Shown here in pieces: positions 32,878 through 42,728 of a stretch of DNA of 64,000 bases. Both the position numbers and the translations under genes were made by a program. This DNA comes from an uncultured Bacteroides sp. Lineage in GTDB: Bacteria > Bacteroidota > Bacteroidia > Bacteroidales > Bacteroidaceae. The DNA lies in NCBI GenBank assembly GCA_949300425.1, contig CASGED010000066.1, forward strand, positions 46,962 through 110,961. The letters are read 5' to 3'. Every line of letters starts with the position of its first letter. Position 1 is the stretch's first letter. The notes below the pieces were generated by a model. The model searched no databases. It worked only from the letters and a program-made list of their open reading frames with translations, and had not been told where the DNA came from.

Positions 32878-32965
32878 CATTTAATCAGAAGGCCGCTCCC
32901 ATTTAAAGAGAAAGAGCGGGACATTAAATGAGAAAGGATGGGACATTAAATGATAAAAAACACAG
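32878..32965. repeat. 22-bp tandem array D, copy 1 (4 units)
   Basis: Cores at 32878 (CATTTAAT), 32900 (CATTTAAA), 32922 (CATTAAAT) and 32944 (CATTAAAT) are spaced exactly 22 bp. Units 3 and 4 carry the core in the opposite sense to unit 1. Linkers GGGA and GAGAAAG recur. A related array at 47641-47706 runs in the opposite orientation with three units, and its first linker (CAGAAG) matches this one. Confidence 0.85.
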
Positions 32966-33042
32966 AGGCACAAAGACACAGAGAAAATATATTTGTAAAT
33001 CAATGAAATAAAATCTCTGAGTCTCCGTGTCTCCGTGCTTTG
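32955..33042 (-). terminator. long-stem terminator of the methylmalonyl-CoA mutase operon
   Basis: A 23-base arm at 33014-33036 (CTCTGAGTCTCCGTG and on) pairs with 32961-32983 (18 of 23 matches, several others G-T) around a 30-base loop. On the minus strand six T follow directly. It lies about 30 bases beyond the stop of the large mutase subunit. The CACAGAGG-type sequence is of a kind that recurs in Bacteroidota genomes. Confidence 0.7.
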
Positions 33043-33073
33043 TATTCAGACTCTATAAATGAGTCTCCGATGT

Positions 33074-35221
33074 TTACTCTTCGTCCATCAGGATGTCCAG
33101 TATCTGGCAAGCAGCCTTGGCCACGGGTGTACCGGGACCGAAGATGGCGGCCACACCAGCCTGATAGAGGAAGTCATAGTCCTGCGGAGGAATGACACCT
33201 CCGGCAAAGACCACGATATCCTCGCGTCCCAACTTCTTCAACTCTTCGATGAGCTGCGGGATGAGCGTTTTATGACCGGCGGCCAGCGAAGATACGCCTA
33301 CCGCATGTACATCGTTCTCTACCGCCTCACGGGCAGCCTCTGCCGGAGTCTGGAAGAGCGGTCCCATGTCTACGTCGAAACCGCAATCGGCATAGCCCGT
33401 AGCTACCACCTTGGCACCGCGGTCGTGTCCGTCCTGCCCCATCTTGGCTATCATGATACGAGGCTGACGGCCTTCCTTCTTGGCGAACTCCTCGGTCAAT
33501 CGACATGCCTTGTCGAAGTCCGGATCATTTTTGCTTTCTGATGAATACACGCCTGAAATAGTTCTAATGATTGCTTTATAACGTCCTACTACTTTCTCGC
33601 AAGCATCCGAGATTTCACCCAACGTGGCACGCACGCGGGCGGCCTCTACGGCCAACTCCAACAAGTTGCCCTTGCCGGTCTTCACGCACTCGGTGATGGC
33701 ATCCAGCGCTTTGTCCACTTCGGCTTGATTGCGTCCCTCGCGCAAGCGTTTCAAGTTCTCCACCTGTTCGTTACGTACGGCGGTGTTGTCTATCTCCAGA
33801 ATGTCGATAGGCGCTTCCTTCTCCAAGCGATATTTGTTGACGCCCACAATGGTTTGCGCGCCACTATCGATACGAGCCTGCGTACGTGCGGCGGCTTCTT
33901 CGATACGCATCTTGGGAATGCCGGTCTCGATAGCCTTGGCCATACCGCCCAATTTCTCGATTTCCTGAATGTGCTCCCATGCCTTGTGGGCAATTTCGTT
34001 GGTCAAGGATTCTACATAGTAAGAACCACCCCATGGGTCAACGCTCTTGCATACATACGTTTCTTCTTGGATATAAATCTGCGTGTTACGCGCGATACGT
34101 GCGGAGAAATCCGTCGGAAGGGCAATGGCCTCGTCCAATGCATTGGTGTGCAAAGATTGCGTGTGACCCAATGCGGCGGCCATGGCCTCGATGCAAGTAC
34201 GGCCTACGTTATTGAAGGGGTCTTGCTCGGTGAGCGACCATCCGGATGTCTGAGAGTGTGTACGCAGGGCCAATGACTTGGGATTCTTCGGGTTGAATTG
34301 CTTCACAATCTTCGCCCAAAGCATACGTGCGGCACGCATTTTGGCTATTTCCATAAAGTGGTTGGTTCCGATGGCCCAGAAGAAAGACAAGCGGGGCGCG
34401 AAAGCGTCGATGTCCAATCCGGCTTTTACTCCGGCGCGGAGGTATTCCAATCCATCGGCCAATGTATAAGCCAACTCAATATCTGCCGTAGCGCCGGCTT
34501 CCTGCATGTGGTATCCGGAAATGGAGATAGAGTTGAACTTCGGCATCTTCTGAGAAGTGTATTCAAAGATGTCGGAGATAATCTTCATGGAGAATGCGGG
34601 CGGATAGATATAGGTGTTGCGCACCATGAATTCCTTCAGGATGTCGTTTTGAATGGTGCCGGCCATTTCTTCCAATTTGGCGCCTTGCTCCAATCCGGCG
34701 TTGATGTAGAAAGCCATGATAGGCAAAACGGCTCCGTTCATCGTCATGGACACGGACATCTTGTTCAAGGGAATACCGTCGAAGAGCACTTTCATGTTCT
34801 CCAACGAACAGATGGACACACCGGCTTTGCCCACATCGCCTACCACACGTTCGTTATCGGGGTCGTAACCACGATGGGTGGGGAGGTCGAATGCTACGGA
34901 AAGTCCTTTTTGTCCGCTGGCCAAGTTGCGGCGATAGAATGCGTTAGACTCTTCGGCCGTAGAGAATCCGGCATATTGACGGATGGTCCAGGGACGCATC
35001 ACATACATGGTGGAGTACGGGCCACGCAGATAGGGAGGCACACCGGCGGCATAGTCCAAATGTTCCATGCCTTCCAGGTCTTCCTTGGTGTAAACAGGCT
35101 TCACTTCAATGTGCTCAGGCGTCTTCCAGTCGGCCTTGATGCCATTAGCCTTTTGCCATTCAGCCCCATCGGCGGGCTTGAAGTTGGCGTATATATCTAT
35201 GTTTTTGAAATCTTTTCTCAT
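33074..35221 (-). CDS. mutB: methylmalonyl-CoA mutase large (catalytic) subunit
   Basis: The 715-residue protein has a TIM barrel (about 60-430) and a C-terminal B12-binding domain with the signature [13 protein letters not shown], where the histidine coordinates cobalt. [14 protein letters not shown] and the N-terminal YMRGPY-like stretch ([10 protein letters not shown]) are also typical. It interconverts methylmalonyl-CoA and succinyl-CoA in the succinate-propionate pathway that Bacteroides uses to make propionate. The start lies one base after the stop of the small subunit gene, so the two are translated as a pair. Confidence 0.97.
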   Translation of the reverse strand: MRKDFKNIDIYANFKPADGAEWQKANGIKADWKTPEHIEVKPVYTKEDLEGMEHLDYAAGVPPYLRGPYSTMYVMRPWTIRQYAGFSTAEESNAFYRRNLASGQKGLSVAFDLPTHRGYDPDNERVVGDVGKAGVSICSLENMKVLFDGIPLNKMSVSMTMNGAVLPIMAFYINAGLEQGAKLEEMAGTIQNDILKEFMVRNTYIYPPAFSMKIISDIFEYTSQKMPKFNSISISGYHMQEAGATADIELAYTLADGLEYLRAGVKAGLDIDAFAPRLSFFWAIGTNHFMEIAKMRAARMLWAKIVKQFNPKNPKSLALRTHSQTSGWSLTEQDPFNNVGRTCIEAMAAALGHTQSLHTNALDEAIALPTDFSARIARNTQIYIQEETYVCKSVDPWGGSYYVESLTNEIAHKAWEHIQEIEKLGGMAKAIETGIPKMRIEEAAARTQARIDSGAQTIVGVNKYRLEKEAPIDILEIDNTAVRNEQVENLKRLREGRNQAEVDKALDAITECVKTGKGNLLELAVEAARVRATLGEISDACEKVVGRYKAIIRTISGVYSSESKNDPDFDKACRLTEEFAKKEGRQPRIMIAKMGQDGHDRGAKVVATGYADCGFDVDMGPLFQTPAEAAREAVENDVHAVGVSSLAAGHKTLIPQLIEELKKLGREDIVVFAGGVIPPQDYDFLYQAGVAAIFGPGTPVAKAACQILDILMDEE

Positions 35222-35222
35222 C

Positions 35223-37094
35223 TTACTTCAATAATTTAGCGTTATACTCTTTCAAAGTTTCCAGCACATTGACACGCACGTGGATGAAGTTTTCGATACC
35301 TGCGGCTTTCAACTCGTCCATGCAGGCGGGAGCGCCGGCCACAATGAACATGGCGCGACCGTTCAAAGCCTGGTAGGCGGGGATGGCATACTGGGCATAT
35401 TCGTCATCGCTCGAGCAAAGCACCACGATGTCCGCCTTGGCGGCCATAGCGGCTTCGATGCCTTCTTCCACCGTAGCAAAGCCTAAGTTGTCTATTACTT
35501 CATATCCGGCGCAAGCCAGGAAGTTACATGAGAATTGGGCGCGTGCCTGACGCATGGCCAGGTTACCGATGGTGAGCATGAACGCTTTCGGGCGTTTGCC
35601 GCTCGTCTCGGTTTGCAGGCGCAATGCCTCGAACTCGCTTGCCGCACGGTCGAAGGCCAATGTGGCAACGCTCTTTTCGCAAGTCCCGTGATGGCCTCCA
35701 CCACAACAACACGTGGCTTCCAGCGGACGTTTGTCCCCGGCCTGTTCGGTGAAGTTAGGATATTGGTTGGTGCCCAGCAGGATTTCCTTGCGGCGTGCCA
35801 CGGCTTCATGGCGTGCCTTATTGCTGGCGTTGATGGCCTCTTGTACTTTGCCGGCCTTGACGGATGCCATGAATCCGCCTTCCTCTTCCACGGAAAGGAA
35901 CAAGTCCCAAGCTTGCTTGGCGATGGATGCGGTGAGATTTTCTATATAGTAAGAACCGGCGGCAGGGTCAACCACTTTGTCGAAGTGAGATTCTTCCTTG
36001 AGCAATAATTGCTGGTTGCGCGCCAAACGTTCAGAGAAGTCGTTGGGGGTCTCATATGCCTTGTCGAACGGAGTTACGGTCATGGAGTCTACGCCTCCCA
36101 GGGCGGCACTCATGGCTTCGGTTTGTGTACGGAGCAGGTTGACGTAAGAGTCGAATACCGTGAGGTTGAATGTAGATGTTTCAGCATGTACGTGCATCTG
36201 GGCGGCGCACTTGCAATCGTCTTCGCCAAGATACTGGGCCACGATATCTGCCCACAACATGCGTGCGGCACGGAATTTGGCAATCTCCATGAAGTAATTG
36301 GAGCCGATGCCGAAGTTGAATTTCATCTTCTTGGCCACTTTGGCGGCAGGCACGCCGGCTTCAGTCAGTTGGTTGAGGTATTCATTGCCCCACGCCAAGG
36401 CGTAGCCCAATTCCTGATAGATGTAAGCGCCCGCATTGTTCAGGCTCAATGCGTTCACGCCGATTACCTTATAGCCGGGCAGGGCCTCGGTAGCCTCTAT
36501 CAATGCCTTACCGGTCTCGGCCAAATCGCCTTTCTCTTTGCCCTTGACGAGCATCGTGTCCAGGTAGTCATAGTTGATGGAGCCTTGAAGTTTGGTCAAG
36601 TCATAGCCTTTCTTTTGGAAATAGGCCACCAGAATTTGGGCCAACTCTACTACATGTCCTTGGCACGTGGTGAAGTTCAGCTCCACACAATCGGCACAGA
36701 TGCCTTCCAGCAACGTTTCTACCAATTCGGCGCTCACTTCCTTGCCACGGATGCGGAATCCTAAGGAATCGATGCCTTTGTTGAGGATGTCCAGGGCTTT
36801 GGCGTTAGCCTCGCGAACTTCGTCCACGCGGATGTCCTGGCGTACCAGCCACTCATTATTGTTCTTCCGGTTACCCCGCAGGTAGGGGAACTCTCCCGGC
36901 AGGGCTTCAGTGGTCTTCAGCCCCTCCAGGTCCTCTTTGCGGTAGAACGGTTTCACCTTAAATCCTTCGTTTGTTCTCCAAACGAGTTTCTTCTCAAAGT
37001 CAGCGCCTTTCAGGTCCGCCGTCACCTTTTCCATCCATGCGTCGGTTGCCACAGGCGGAAAGTCAGAGAAGAGTTTTTCTTTAATATCTGCCAT
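35223..37094 (-). CDS. mutA: methylmalonyl-CoA mutase small subunit
   Basis: The 623-residue protein is homologous to the large subunit over the barrel ([32 protein letters not shown]) and keeps a degenerate C-terminal cobalamin fold without the DxHxxG motif, as expected of the non-catalytic subunit. A cysteine/histidine patch ([14 protein letters not shown]) lies between the domains and is worth noting as a possible metal site. It is the first gene of the operon, 1 base ahead of mutB. Confidence 0.96.
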   Translation of the reverse strand: MADIKEKLFSDFPPVATDAWMEKVTADLKGADFEKKLVWRTNEGFKVKPFYRKEDLEGLKTTEALPGEFPYLRGNRKNNNEWLVRQDIRVDEVREANAKALDILNKGIDSLGFRIRGKEVSAELVETLLEGICADCVELNFTTCQGHVVELAQILVAYFQKKGYDLTKLQGSINYDYLDTMLVKGKEKGDLAETGKALIEATEALPGYKVIGVNALSLNNAGAYIYQELGYALAWGNEYLNQLTEAGVPAAKVAKKMKFNFGIGSNYFMEIAKFRAARMLWADIVAQYLGEDDCKCAAQMHVHAETSTFNLTVFDSYVNLLRTQTEAMSAALGGVDSMTVTPFDKAYETPNDFSERLARNQQLLLKEESHFDKVVDPAAGSYYIENLTASIAKQAWDLFLSVEEEGGFMASVKAGKVQEAINASNKARHEAVARRKEILLGTNQYPNFTEQAGDKRPLEATCCCGGGHHGTCEKSVATLAFDRAASEFEALRLQTETSGKRPKAFMLTIGNLAMRQARAQFSCNFLACAGYEVIDNLGFATVEEGIEAAMAAKADIVVLCSSDDEYAQYAIPAYQALNGRAMFIVAGAPACMDELKAAGIENFIHVRVNVLETLKEYNAKLLK

Positions 37095-37148
37095 AGTTTA
37101 TTAAATTAATAAAGATGAATAGTATCTTTTTCACGTCAAATTGACATG

Positions 37149-37156
37149 CAAATATA
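37149..37156 (-). promoter_or_regulatory. -7 box of the mutAB operon
   Basis: The minus strand reads TATATTTG, 54 bases before the mutA start. A weak -33 (ATTG) lies at about 37175-37178. Confidence 0.6.
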
Positions 37157-37279
37157 CGGAAATCAAATGAAAGTCAATTCTTTTTCCGGAAAAATCGCAT
37201 CCGATACTTAACAGATGTCAAAGTTCTCCTCGACCGACACCTAAAAACGCCCTGAAATGTGCCGATAGGTTCATTTTCA

Positions 37280-37345
37280 CTTTGTCTTGCAAAGGCCGTG
37301 TCTTTGCTTCGCGAAGGACGAAACAACGTTCCGCAAAGACTCCGT
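37280..37345. repeat. possible degenerate 22-bp array F (3 units)
   Basis: GCAAAG (37289), GCGAAG (37311) and GCAAAG (37333) recur at exactly 22 bp within otherwise half-matching 22-base units. It sits in the 383-base gap between mutA and the second AspT-like gene. Similarity is weak, about 12 of 22 between neighbouring units. Confidence 0.4.
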
Positions 37346-37411
37346 TTATCCACCATGAATCCAATAATACAATTTTGTATTTCTGTAATCAATAAAAATC
37401 GGGATAAACAT

Positions 37412-37442
37412 TTTGCTACATGCGCGTTATTGACTAACTTTG
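37412..37442 (+). promoter_or_regulatory. Bacteroides-type promoter of the second AspT-like gene
   Basis: TTTG (37412-37415), a 19-base spacer and TAACTTTG (37435-37442) fit both consensus elements, 35 bases before the start codon. Confidence 0.85.
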
Positions 37443-37477
37443 CACGGTTTGAAAAAAATAGTTGACAGATAATATTT

Positions 37478-39142
37478 ATGAATTGGTTTGAAAGCTTATT
37501 GTGGGATCCTTCATCAGTGGCGCATATCGTCAGTCTGTATGCGTTTGTGATCTCAGTGGGAGTATTGTTAGGTAAAATCAAGTTTTTCGGAGTGTCGTTA
37601 GGAGTGACGTTCGTATTGTTTGCCGGCATTCTGATGGGACATTTCGGTTTTACAGCCGAGACTCACATCTTGCATTTCTTGCGTGATTTCGGCTTAATCT
37701 TGTTCGTCTATTGCATCGGACTTCAGGTGGGTCCGTCTTTCTTCTCGTCTTTCAAGAAGGGAGGCATGACGCTGAACCTGTTGGCGGTGATGATTGTGGT
37801 GCTGAACATTGTGGTGATGCTCGCTATCTATTTCATAGCCAACGGGCAGGTAGGCTTGCCGATGATGGTGGGTATCATGTATGGTGCCGTAACCAATACG
37901 CCCGGTCTTGGTGCCGCGCAAGAAGCCTTGAACCAGTTGCACTATACGGGCGACCCCATTGCGTTGGGTTACGCATGCGCCTATCCGCTCGGTGTGGTAG
38001 GCATCATTGGATCCATGATTGTCATCCGCTACATCTTCCGTATATCCTTTGCGAAAGAAGAAAGCCAGCTGAAGAATCAGGATGCCGACCTGAAGCACAA
38101 GCCTCACATGATACACTTGGAGGTGCGCAACGAGTCTATCAATGGTAAGACCCTGTTGCAGGTGAAGAATTTCCTCGGACGTCCTTTCGTCTGCTCGCGC
38201 ATCCGACACGAGGGACATGTCAGCATCCCTAACCATGAAACCATCTTCTACACGGGCGACCAACTGTTCATCGTCTGCTCAGAGGAGGATGCCGAGGCTA
38301 TTGTTGCTTTCATTGGAAAAGAAATCGAAGTGGACTGGGAAAAGCAGGACATGCCGATGGTTTCGCGTCGTATTCTTGTGACGAAGTCGGAGATTAACGG
38401 AAAGAAGCTCGGCAGCATGCACTTCCGTAGCATGTACGGCGTCAACGTGACCCGCGTCAACCGTTCGGGTATGGACCTTTTCGCCGACCCCAACCTGGTG
38501 CTTCAGGTGGGTGACCGCGTCATGGTCGTAGGCCAGCAAGATGCCGTAGAGCGAGTGGCCGGCGTATTAGGCAACCAGTTGAAACGTCTTGACACGCCGA
38601 ACATCGTTACCATTTTCGTAGGTATCTTCCTGGGTATCTTCTTGGGTAGCCTGCCCATCGCCTTCCCCGGCATGCCGACACCGGTGAAGTTGGGTTTGGC
38701 CGGAGGACCGTTGGTGGTAGCCATCCTGATAGGCCGCTTTGGATATAAGCTGAAGTTAGTGACCTACACCACCATGAGTGCCAACATGATGTTGCGCGAG
38801 ATAGGTATCGTACTCTTCTTGGCCAGCGTAGGTATCGAAGCGGGCGAGAGTTTCGTGCAAACGGTGGTAGAAGGCGATGGTTTATTCTATGTAGGCTATG
38901 GTTTCCTGATAACTATCATCCCCTTATTGTTGGTGGGCATTTTTGCGCGTTGGTATTACAAAGTGAATTACTTTACGCTGATGGGTCTCATTGCCGGTAG
39001 TACCACCGACCCGCCCGCATTGGCTTATGCCAATCAGGTGTCGGGCAATGACGCTCCGTCTGTAGGTTATTCTACGGTATATCCACTGTCCATGTTCCTA
39101 CGCATTATAGCGGGACAGATGATTCTGCTAACGATGCTATAG
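37478..39142 (+). CDS. AspT/YidE-type transporter with two TrkA-C domains (paralogue 2)
   Basis: This 554-residue paralogue of the protein at 15128-16792 has identical length and layout. The AspT-type motifs read [13 protein letters not shown] in the N half and [12 protein letters not shown] in the C half, each differing from paralogue 1 at the residues after the conserved glycine. The two TrkA-C domains lie at about 205-285 and 295-375. It has its own promoter and a bidirectional terminator. The motif differences suggest different substrates for the two paralogues. Confidence 0.9.
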   Translation: MNWFESLLWDPSSVAHIVSLYAFVISVGVLLGKIKFFGVSLGVTFVLFAGILMGHFGFTAETHILHFLRDFGLILFVYCIGLQVGPSFFSSFKKGGMTLNLLAVMIVVLNIVVMLAIYFIANGQVGLPMMVGIMYGAVTNTPGLGAAQEALNQLHYTGDPIALGYACAYPLGVVGIIGSMIVIRYIFRISFAKEESQLKNQDADLKHKPHMIHLEVRNESINGKTLLQVKNFLGRPFVCSRIRHEGHVSIPNHETIFYTGDQLFIVCSEEDAEAIVAFIGKEIEVDWEKQDMPMVSRRILVTKSEINGKKLGSMHFRSMYGVNVTRVNRSGMDLFADPNLVLQVGDRVMVVGQQDAVERVAGVLGNQLKRLDTPNIVTIFVGIFLGIFLGSLPIAFPGMPTPVKLGLAGGPLVVAILIGRFGYKLKLVTYTTMSANMMLREIGIVLFLASVGIEAGESFVQTVVEGDGLFYVGYGFLITIIPLLLVGIFARWYYKVNYFTLMGLIAGSTTDPPALAYANQVSGNDAPSVGYSTVYPLSMFLRIIAGQMILLTML

Positions 39143-39180
39143 CATGATTGACATTATATATAATATATAATAATGGTATA

Positions 39181-39230
39181 AGAGAAACCGGGTCAGGAAG
39201 CACGACTTCCCCCGGTTTCTTTTTTTCGTT
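39181..39230. terminator. bidirectional terminator between convergent transporter genes
   Basis: AGAAACCGGG (39183-39192) pairs perfectly with CCCGGTTTCT, and seven T follow on the plus strand. The stop codon of the convergent BASS-type gene (39193-39195) lies at the base of the loop, so the hairpin overlaps that gene's last codons. Confidence 0.85.
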
Positions 39231-40167
39231 TTTTCCACAACTGATAGCTATTGATCATATTTTGCCAAAGCACATACGAGCCCGGGGCTACCGAAGACAA
39301 CGGATTCAAGTATGTATAAGCCATCCAAATGGCCAGCACCGTATTCTTCTGCCCCAAGGCTTGCCCGCCACTGATGCGCTCTTTATAATGTCCGCCTATC
39401 CGCTTGCCCAAATAGAACTGGACGCAACAAGCGACAAGTCCGGCCAAGGCTATCAACACTTCCACATACACCGGCGCCGAGCTATTGGCCAACGAACGTA
39501 CAGTCTGACCGGAGACAATGGCCAACGCCACCCCCCATAAATAGAAAGCCGCCCCGTGCATACCGAGCAGCCAACCATGTATTTTCGGAAGAAAGGCACG
39601 AAGCAACCAGGCCAAGAAGAACGGACAAAGCAACAAAGGAAACACCTTGCCCAATATCTTGAGGAAAGCGATCCAAAAGGTGACATCAGCATGAGGTTCC
39701 ACCAACGGGAAAACCAACGGGACAGCTATAGCTGCCAACAGGTTGGAAAGCAGCGTATAAGTGGTGAGACTTGCGGCACTTCCTCCCAACTTGCCCGTAA
39801 TGACGGCCGCGGCCGTAGCCGTCGGACAGACGAAACACACCATCGCCCCCTCAAACACCTCTCGATAAACTTCGTCCATCGGACAATACACTAACAAAGC
39901 AGCCAGCGCCAGGCAAGTCAGCGTCTGAATCGACAACAACCAGGCGTGCCAAGCCTTCGGCTTTAAATCACGCGCCTCCATTTTACAGAAGGTCAACAAC
40001 AATTGGGCAAATATCAAAAACGGAGTGAGAACGCCTACCACCCCGTTGACAAAAGGTTTGGCCGGAGCCAAAACCGACACTTTGGCAAAGACAAAATAAA
40101 CCAGCGCACCGGTCAGCATAGCCACCGGAAGCGTCCAATCCTTCAAGAAACGCACTAATACTTTCAT
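39193..40167 (-). CDS. BASS (bile acid:sodium symporter) family transporter
   Basis: About 324 residues with nine to ten membrane segments. The family-type stretch TATAAAVITGKLGG and the repeated hydrophobic helices fit the bile acid:Na+ symporter/arsenical fold. I set the start at the ATG encoding MKVLVRFLKDW; the frame continues 22 codons further, but the -7 box at 40204-40211 would then lie inside the coding region. The substrate cannot be read from sequence. It has a shared terminator with the convergent AspT-like gene. Confidence 0.8.
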   Translation of the reverse strand: MKVLVRFLKDWTLPVAMLTGALVYFVFAKVSVLAPAKPFVNGVVGVLTPFLIFAQLLLTFCKMEARDLKPKAWHAWLLSIQTLTCLALAALLVYCPMDEVYREVFEGAMVCFVCPTATAAAVITGKLGGSAASLTTYTLLSNLLAAIAVPLVFPLVEPHADVTFWIAFLKILGKVFPLLLCPFFLAWLLRAFLPKIHGWLLGMHGAAFYLWGVALAIVSGQTVRSLANSSAPVYVEVLIALAGLVACCVQFYLGKRIGGHYKERISGGQALGQKNTVLAIWMAYTYLNPLSSVAPGSYVLWQNMINSYQLWKKRKKETGGSRAS

Positions 40168-40203
40168 CTTCAATTTTACACTCCTATTTCTCAAAAACGG
40201 GCG

Positions 40204-40211
40204 CAAAGTTA
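40204..40211 (-). promoter_or_regulatory. -7 box of the BASS transporter gene
   Basis: The minus strand reads TAACTTTG. It decides the start at 40167 over the longer frame to 40233. Confidence 0.6.
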
Positions 40212-40297
40212 CGTCTAAAATTGTGAATAGCATGAAATAAGACAGGCAAAAACGAATAAAACTTGATGGAAATCATCAGTTTTCTATAAAATTACAC

Positions 40298-40305
40298 TAC
40301 ATTTG
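40298..40305 (+). promoter_or_regulatory. -7 box of the amidase gene
   Basis: TACATTTG ends 18 bases before the ATG at 40324. It covers an in-frame TTG at 40303, which therefore cannot be the start. Confidence 0.65.
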
Positions 40306-40323
40306 CACAGACATTCTAAATTT

Positions 40324-41463
40324 ATGAGATTGAACAAGCTCCATATCCCATTCATCGTGACTTGCATCGCGATGCTTCTGTTCCCTCTTTGCCAGGCACC
40401 GGCCCAGACAAAGCGATTCACCGTCGTCATCGATGCGGGACACGGAGGCCATGACCCCGGAGCCATCGGAAAAATCTCCCGTGAGAAAAACATCAATCTC
40501 AGCGTAGCCCTGAAATTGGGAAAGATGATAGAAGCCAATTGCGCCGATACCAAGGTCATCTACACGCGCGAAAAAGACGAGTTCGTCCCCCTCGCTAAAC
40601 GCGCCGAAATAGCCAACAACGCCAAAGCCGACCTTTTTATCTCCATACACACCAATTCATTGGGAGGTAACCGGAAGGTAAAAGGAGCATCCACATGGAC
40701 GCTGGGTCTGGCCAAATCGGACGCCAACTTAGAAGTGGCCAAGCGAGAGAACGCCGTCATCCTCTACGAAGACGATTACCAGACCCGCTACGCGGGCTTC
40801 AACCCCAATTCGGCCGAGTCCTACATCATCTTTGAATTCATGCAGGACAAATACATGTCCCAAAGCGTACACTTGGCCACGTTGGTGCAAAAAGAATTTA
40901 AGCAAACGGCCCGACGGACGGACCGGGGTGTGCATCAGGCCGGCTTCCTCGTATTGAAAGCCAGTGCCATGCCCAGCATCTTAGTAGAGTTGGGCTTCAT
41001 CTCCACTCCCGAAGAAGAACGGTATTTGAATACCGACAGTGGACGGAACACTTTGGCACGAAGCATTTATCGCGCGTTCATCACCTATAAGAAAGAGCAA
41101 GAAGTACGCACGGGGAGTGCGTCGGCTCCAGCCGACAGTACCCGGCCAGTCCCCACTGCCCGTCCCCACTCCACACCTGCCACTTCTTCATCCGCTCCCC
41201 TCTTCAAGGTTCAGATATTGGCTTCCACCCGACCTATTCCACAAGGGAGTAAAGAATTCAAAGGCTTGAAAGATGTAGCATATTACCGGGAGAAAGGCAT
41301 GTACAAATATACCTGCGGTTCCTCCACCGACTACAACGAAATCTTACGTCTGAAACGAGAACTAGCCAGCCAATTCAAAGGCGCATTTGTCATCGCCTTC
41401 AAAAATGGCAAGAAGATGGATGTGGAAGACGCCATCCGCGAATATGAAAAGAATAACAAATAA
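40324..41463 (+). CDS. N-acetylmuramoyl-L-alanine amidase (AmiC type)
   Basis: The 379 residues open with a signal peptide (IVTCIAMLLFPLCQAPAQ). The Amidase_3 domain (about 30-250) has the zinc ligand motifs VIDAGHGGHDPGA and SIHTN, with the catalytic glutamate in ILVELGFIST. It cleaves the amide bond between muramic acid and the stem peptide for septal splitting. The C-terminal 100 residues (LFKVQILASTRPIPQGSKEFKGL) look like a SPOR-type domain, which in this family targets septal glycan. The next gene (MCE) starts 20 bases after the stop. Confidence 0.93.
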   Translation: MRLNKLHIPFIVTCIAMLLFPLCQAPAQTKRFTVVIDAGHGGHDPGAIGKISREKNINLSVALKLGKMIEANCADTKVIYTREKDEFVPLAKRAEIANNAKADLFISIHTNSLGGNRKVKGASTWTLGLAKSDANLEVAKRENAVILYEDDYQTRYAGFNPNSAESYIIFEFMQDKYMSQSVHLATLVQKEFKQTARRTDRGVHQAGFLVLKASAMPSILVELGFISTPEEERYLNTDSGRNTLARSIYRAFITYKKEQEVRTGSASAPADSTRPVPTARPHSTPATSSSAPLFKVQILASTRPIPQGSKEFKGLKDVAYYREKGMYKYTCGSSTDYNEILRLKRELASQFKGAFVIAFKNGKKMDVEDAIREYEKNNK

Positions 41464-41483
41464 ATAAAAGAAAGGAAATCATC

Positions 41484-42377
41484 ATGAAGTATATGACAAA
41501 AGAAGTCAAAATAGGCATAGCGGCAATCATCGCTCTATGTATATTGGTGTACGGCATCAATTACCTGAAAGGCATCCACCTGTTCAAGCCGGCCAGCTAT
41601 TTCTACGTACAGTTTCAAAACATCAACGGACTGACCAAGTCAAGCCCCGTTTATGCCGACGGTTATCCGGTGGGCATCGTGCGCACTCTCTACTACGACT
41701 ACGAGCACCCCGGCAATGTGGTGGCTGAGATTGACGTAGACCCCGACCTGCGTATTCCCAAGGGAAGTCATGCCGAACTGGCCGCCGAGATGTTGGGAGG
41801 CGTCCGCATGAACCTGCTTTTGGCCAACAATCCACGCGAACGCCATGAAATAGGCGACACCATCCCCGGAAATCTGAACAACGGCATGATGGAAAAATTA
41901 GGCAACATGGTACCCCAAATAGAAAACATGCTGCCCAAACTGGACTCTATCCTGGCCTCGCTCAACACCCTGCTGGCCAACCAGGCCATCCCCGCAACCC
42001 TGAACAACGTACAGAACCTGACCGCAAGCCTGGCCGTAACCAGCCATCAATTGGAAAACCTGATGAGCAACGACATTCCCCAGCTTACCTCCAAACTCAA
42101 CACGCTGGGAGACAATTTTATCACTATGTCCGACAACCTGAAACAAATAGACTATGCCGCCTCCATGCAACGGATAGACTCCACGCTGGCCAATGTAAAA
42201 AGTCTGACAGACAAATTAAACAGTACGGATAATACTGTGGGACTGCTCTTTAACGACCCCACCTTGTATAATAACCTAAGCACGACAACAGCCAACGCTG
42301 CAAGCCTGCTCGAGGATTTGAAAAACCACCCCAAACGCTACGTCCACTTCTCGCTCTTTGGGAGAAAAGACAAGTAA
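41484..42377 (+). CDS. MCE/MlaD family protein
   Basis: The 297 residues have an N-terminal membrane anchor (GIAAIIALCILVYGINYL), an MCE domain (about 38-115; YVQFQNINGLTKSSPVYADGYPVGIV) and a long helical tail rich in N and L. MCE proteins form hexameric channels for lipid transport between the membranes with an MlaE permease and MlaF ATPase, which are not in this window. The gene follows the amidase with a 20-base gap and is probably in its operon. Confidence 0.9.
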   Translation: MKYMTKEVKIGIAAIIALCILVYGINYLKGIHLFKPASYFYVQFQNINGLTKSSPVYADGYPVGIVRTLYYDYEHPGNVVAEIDVDPDLRIPKGSHAELAAEMLGGVRMNLLLANNPRERHEIGDTIPGNLNNGMMEKLGNMVPQIENMLPKLDSILASLNTLLANQAIPATLNNVQNLTASLAVTSHQLENLMSNDIPQLTSKLNTLGDNFITMSDNLKQIDYAASMQRIDSTLANVKSLTDKLNSTDNTVGLLFNDPTLYNNLSTTTANAASLLEDLKNHPKRYVHFSLFGRKDK

Positions 42378-42728
42378 GAAAAAAAATCTTATATAGATTT
42401 CATCTAAATAAGAAACATATCTGAAAGAAAGAAGAAAAATGAGATAGAAGCTTGAAAAAGCCCCCATTAAGCCCTTGTGCGGGAAGCGGTTGCCAAGTGT
42501 ATGTTCATGCGAGAACTACACACAAACAGCTAATATACAAGACCTTATAAAAATGCAACAGTTCTGTAACAAGGCTGTTGCATTGCTATTTCATAAGTGA
42601 CTGAAAGTAAACGCCTTATTAATCTTACGAGAAAAGCAAGAAAAAAGCCATTTGTTTTTTCAAAATAAGATTCCCATTTTTGCATTCGTAGAAGTCATGC
42701 TTAAATCAATAAATGTAGAATAGCCGTT
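42378..42728. other. intergenic region upstream of dnaA
   Basis: These 351 bases carry the dnaA promoter and one 9-bp perfect hairpin (ATGCAACAG 42553-42561, CTGTTGCAT 42575-42583) without a T-run. I see no cluster of TTATCCACA-type DnaA boxes, so no origin is claimed. Confidence 0.6.
42651..42682 (+). promoter_or_regulatory. dnaA promoter
   Basis: TTTG (42651-42654), a 20-base spacer and CATTTTTG (42675-42682; one mismatch to TAnnTTTG) lie 46 bases before the dnaA start. Confidence 0.6.

Noticed and set aside
40303-40323. Upstream TTG start of the amidase
   Set aside because: It overlaps the -7 promoter box, and the ATG at 40324 places the signal peptide correctly.
42378-42728. Replication origin next to dnaA
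   Set aside because: I looked for a cluster of TTATCCACA-type boxes with an A/T-rich unwinding region and found none.
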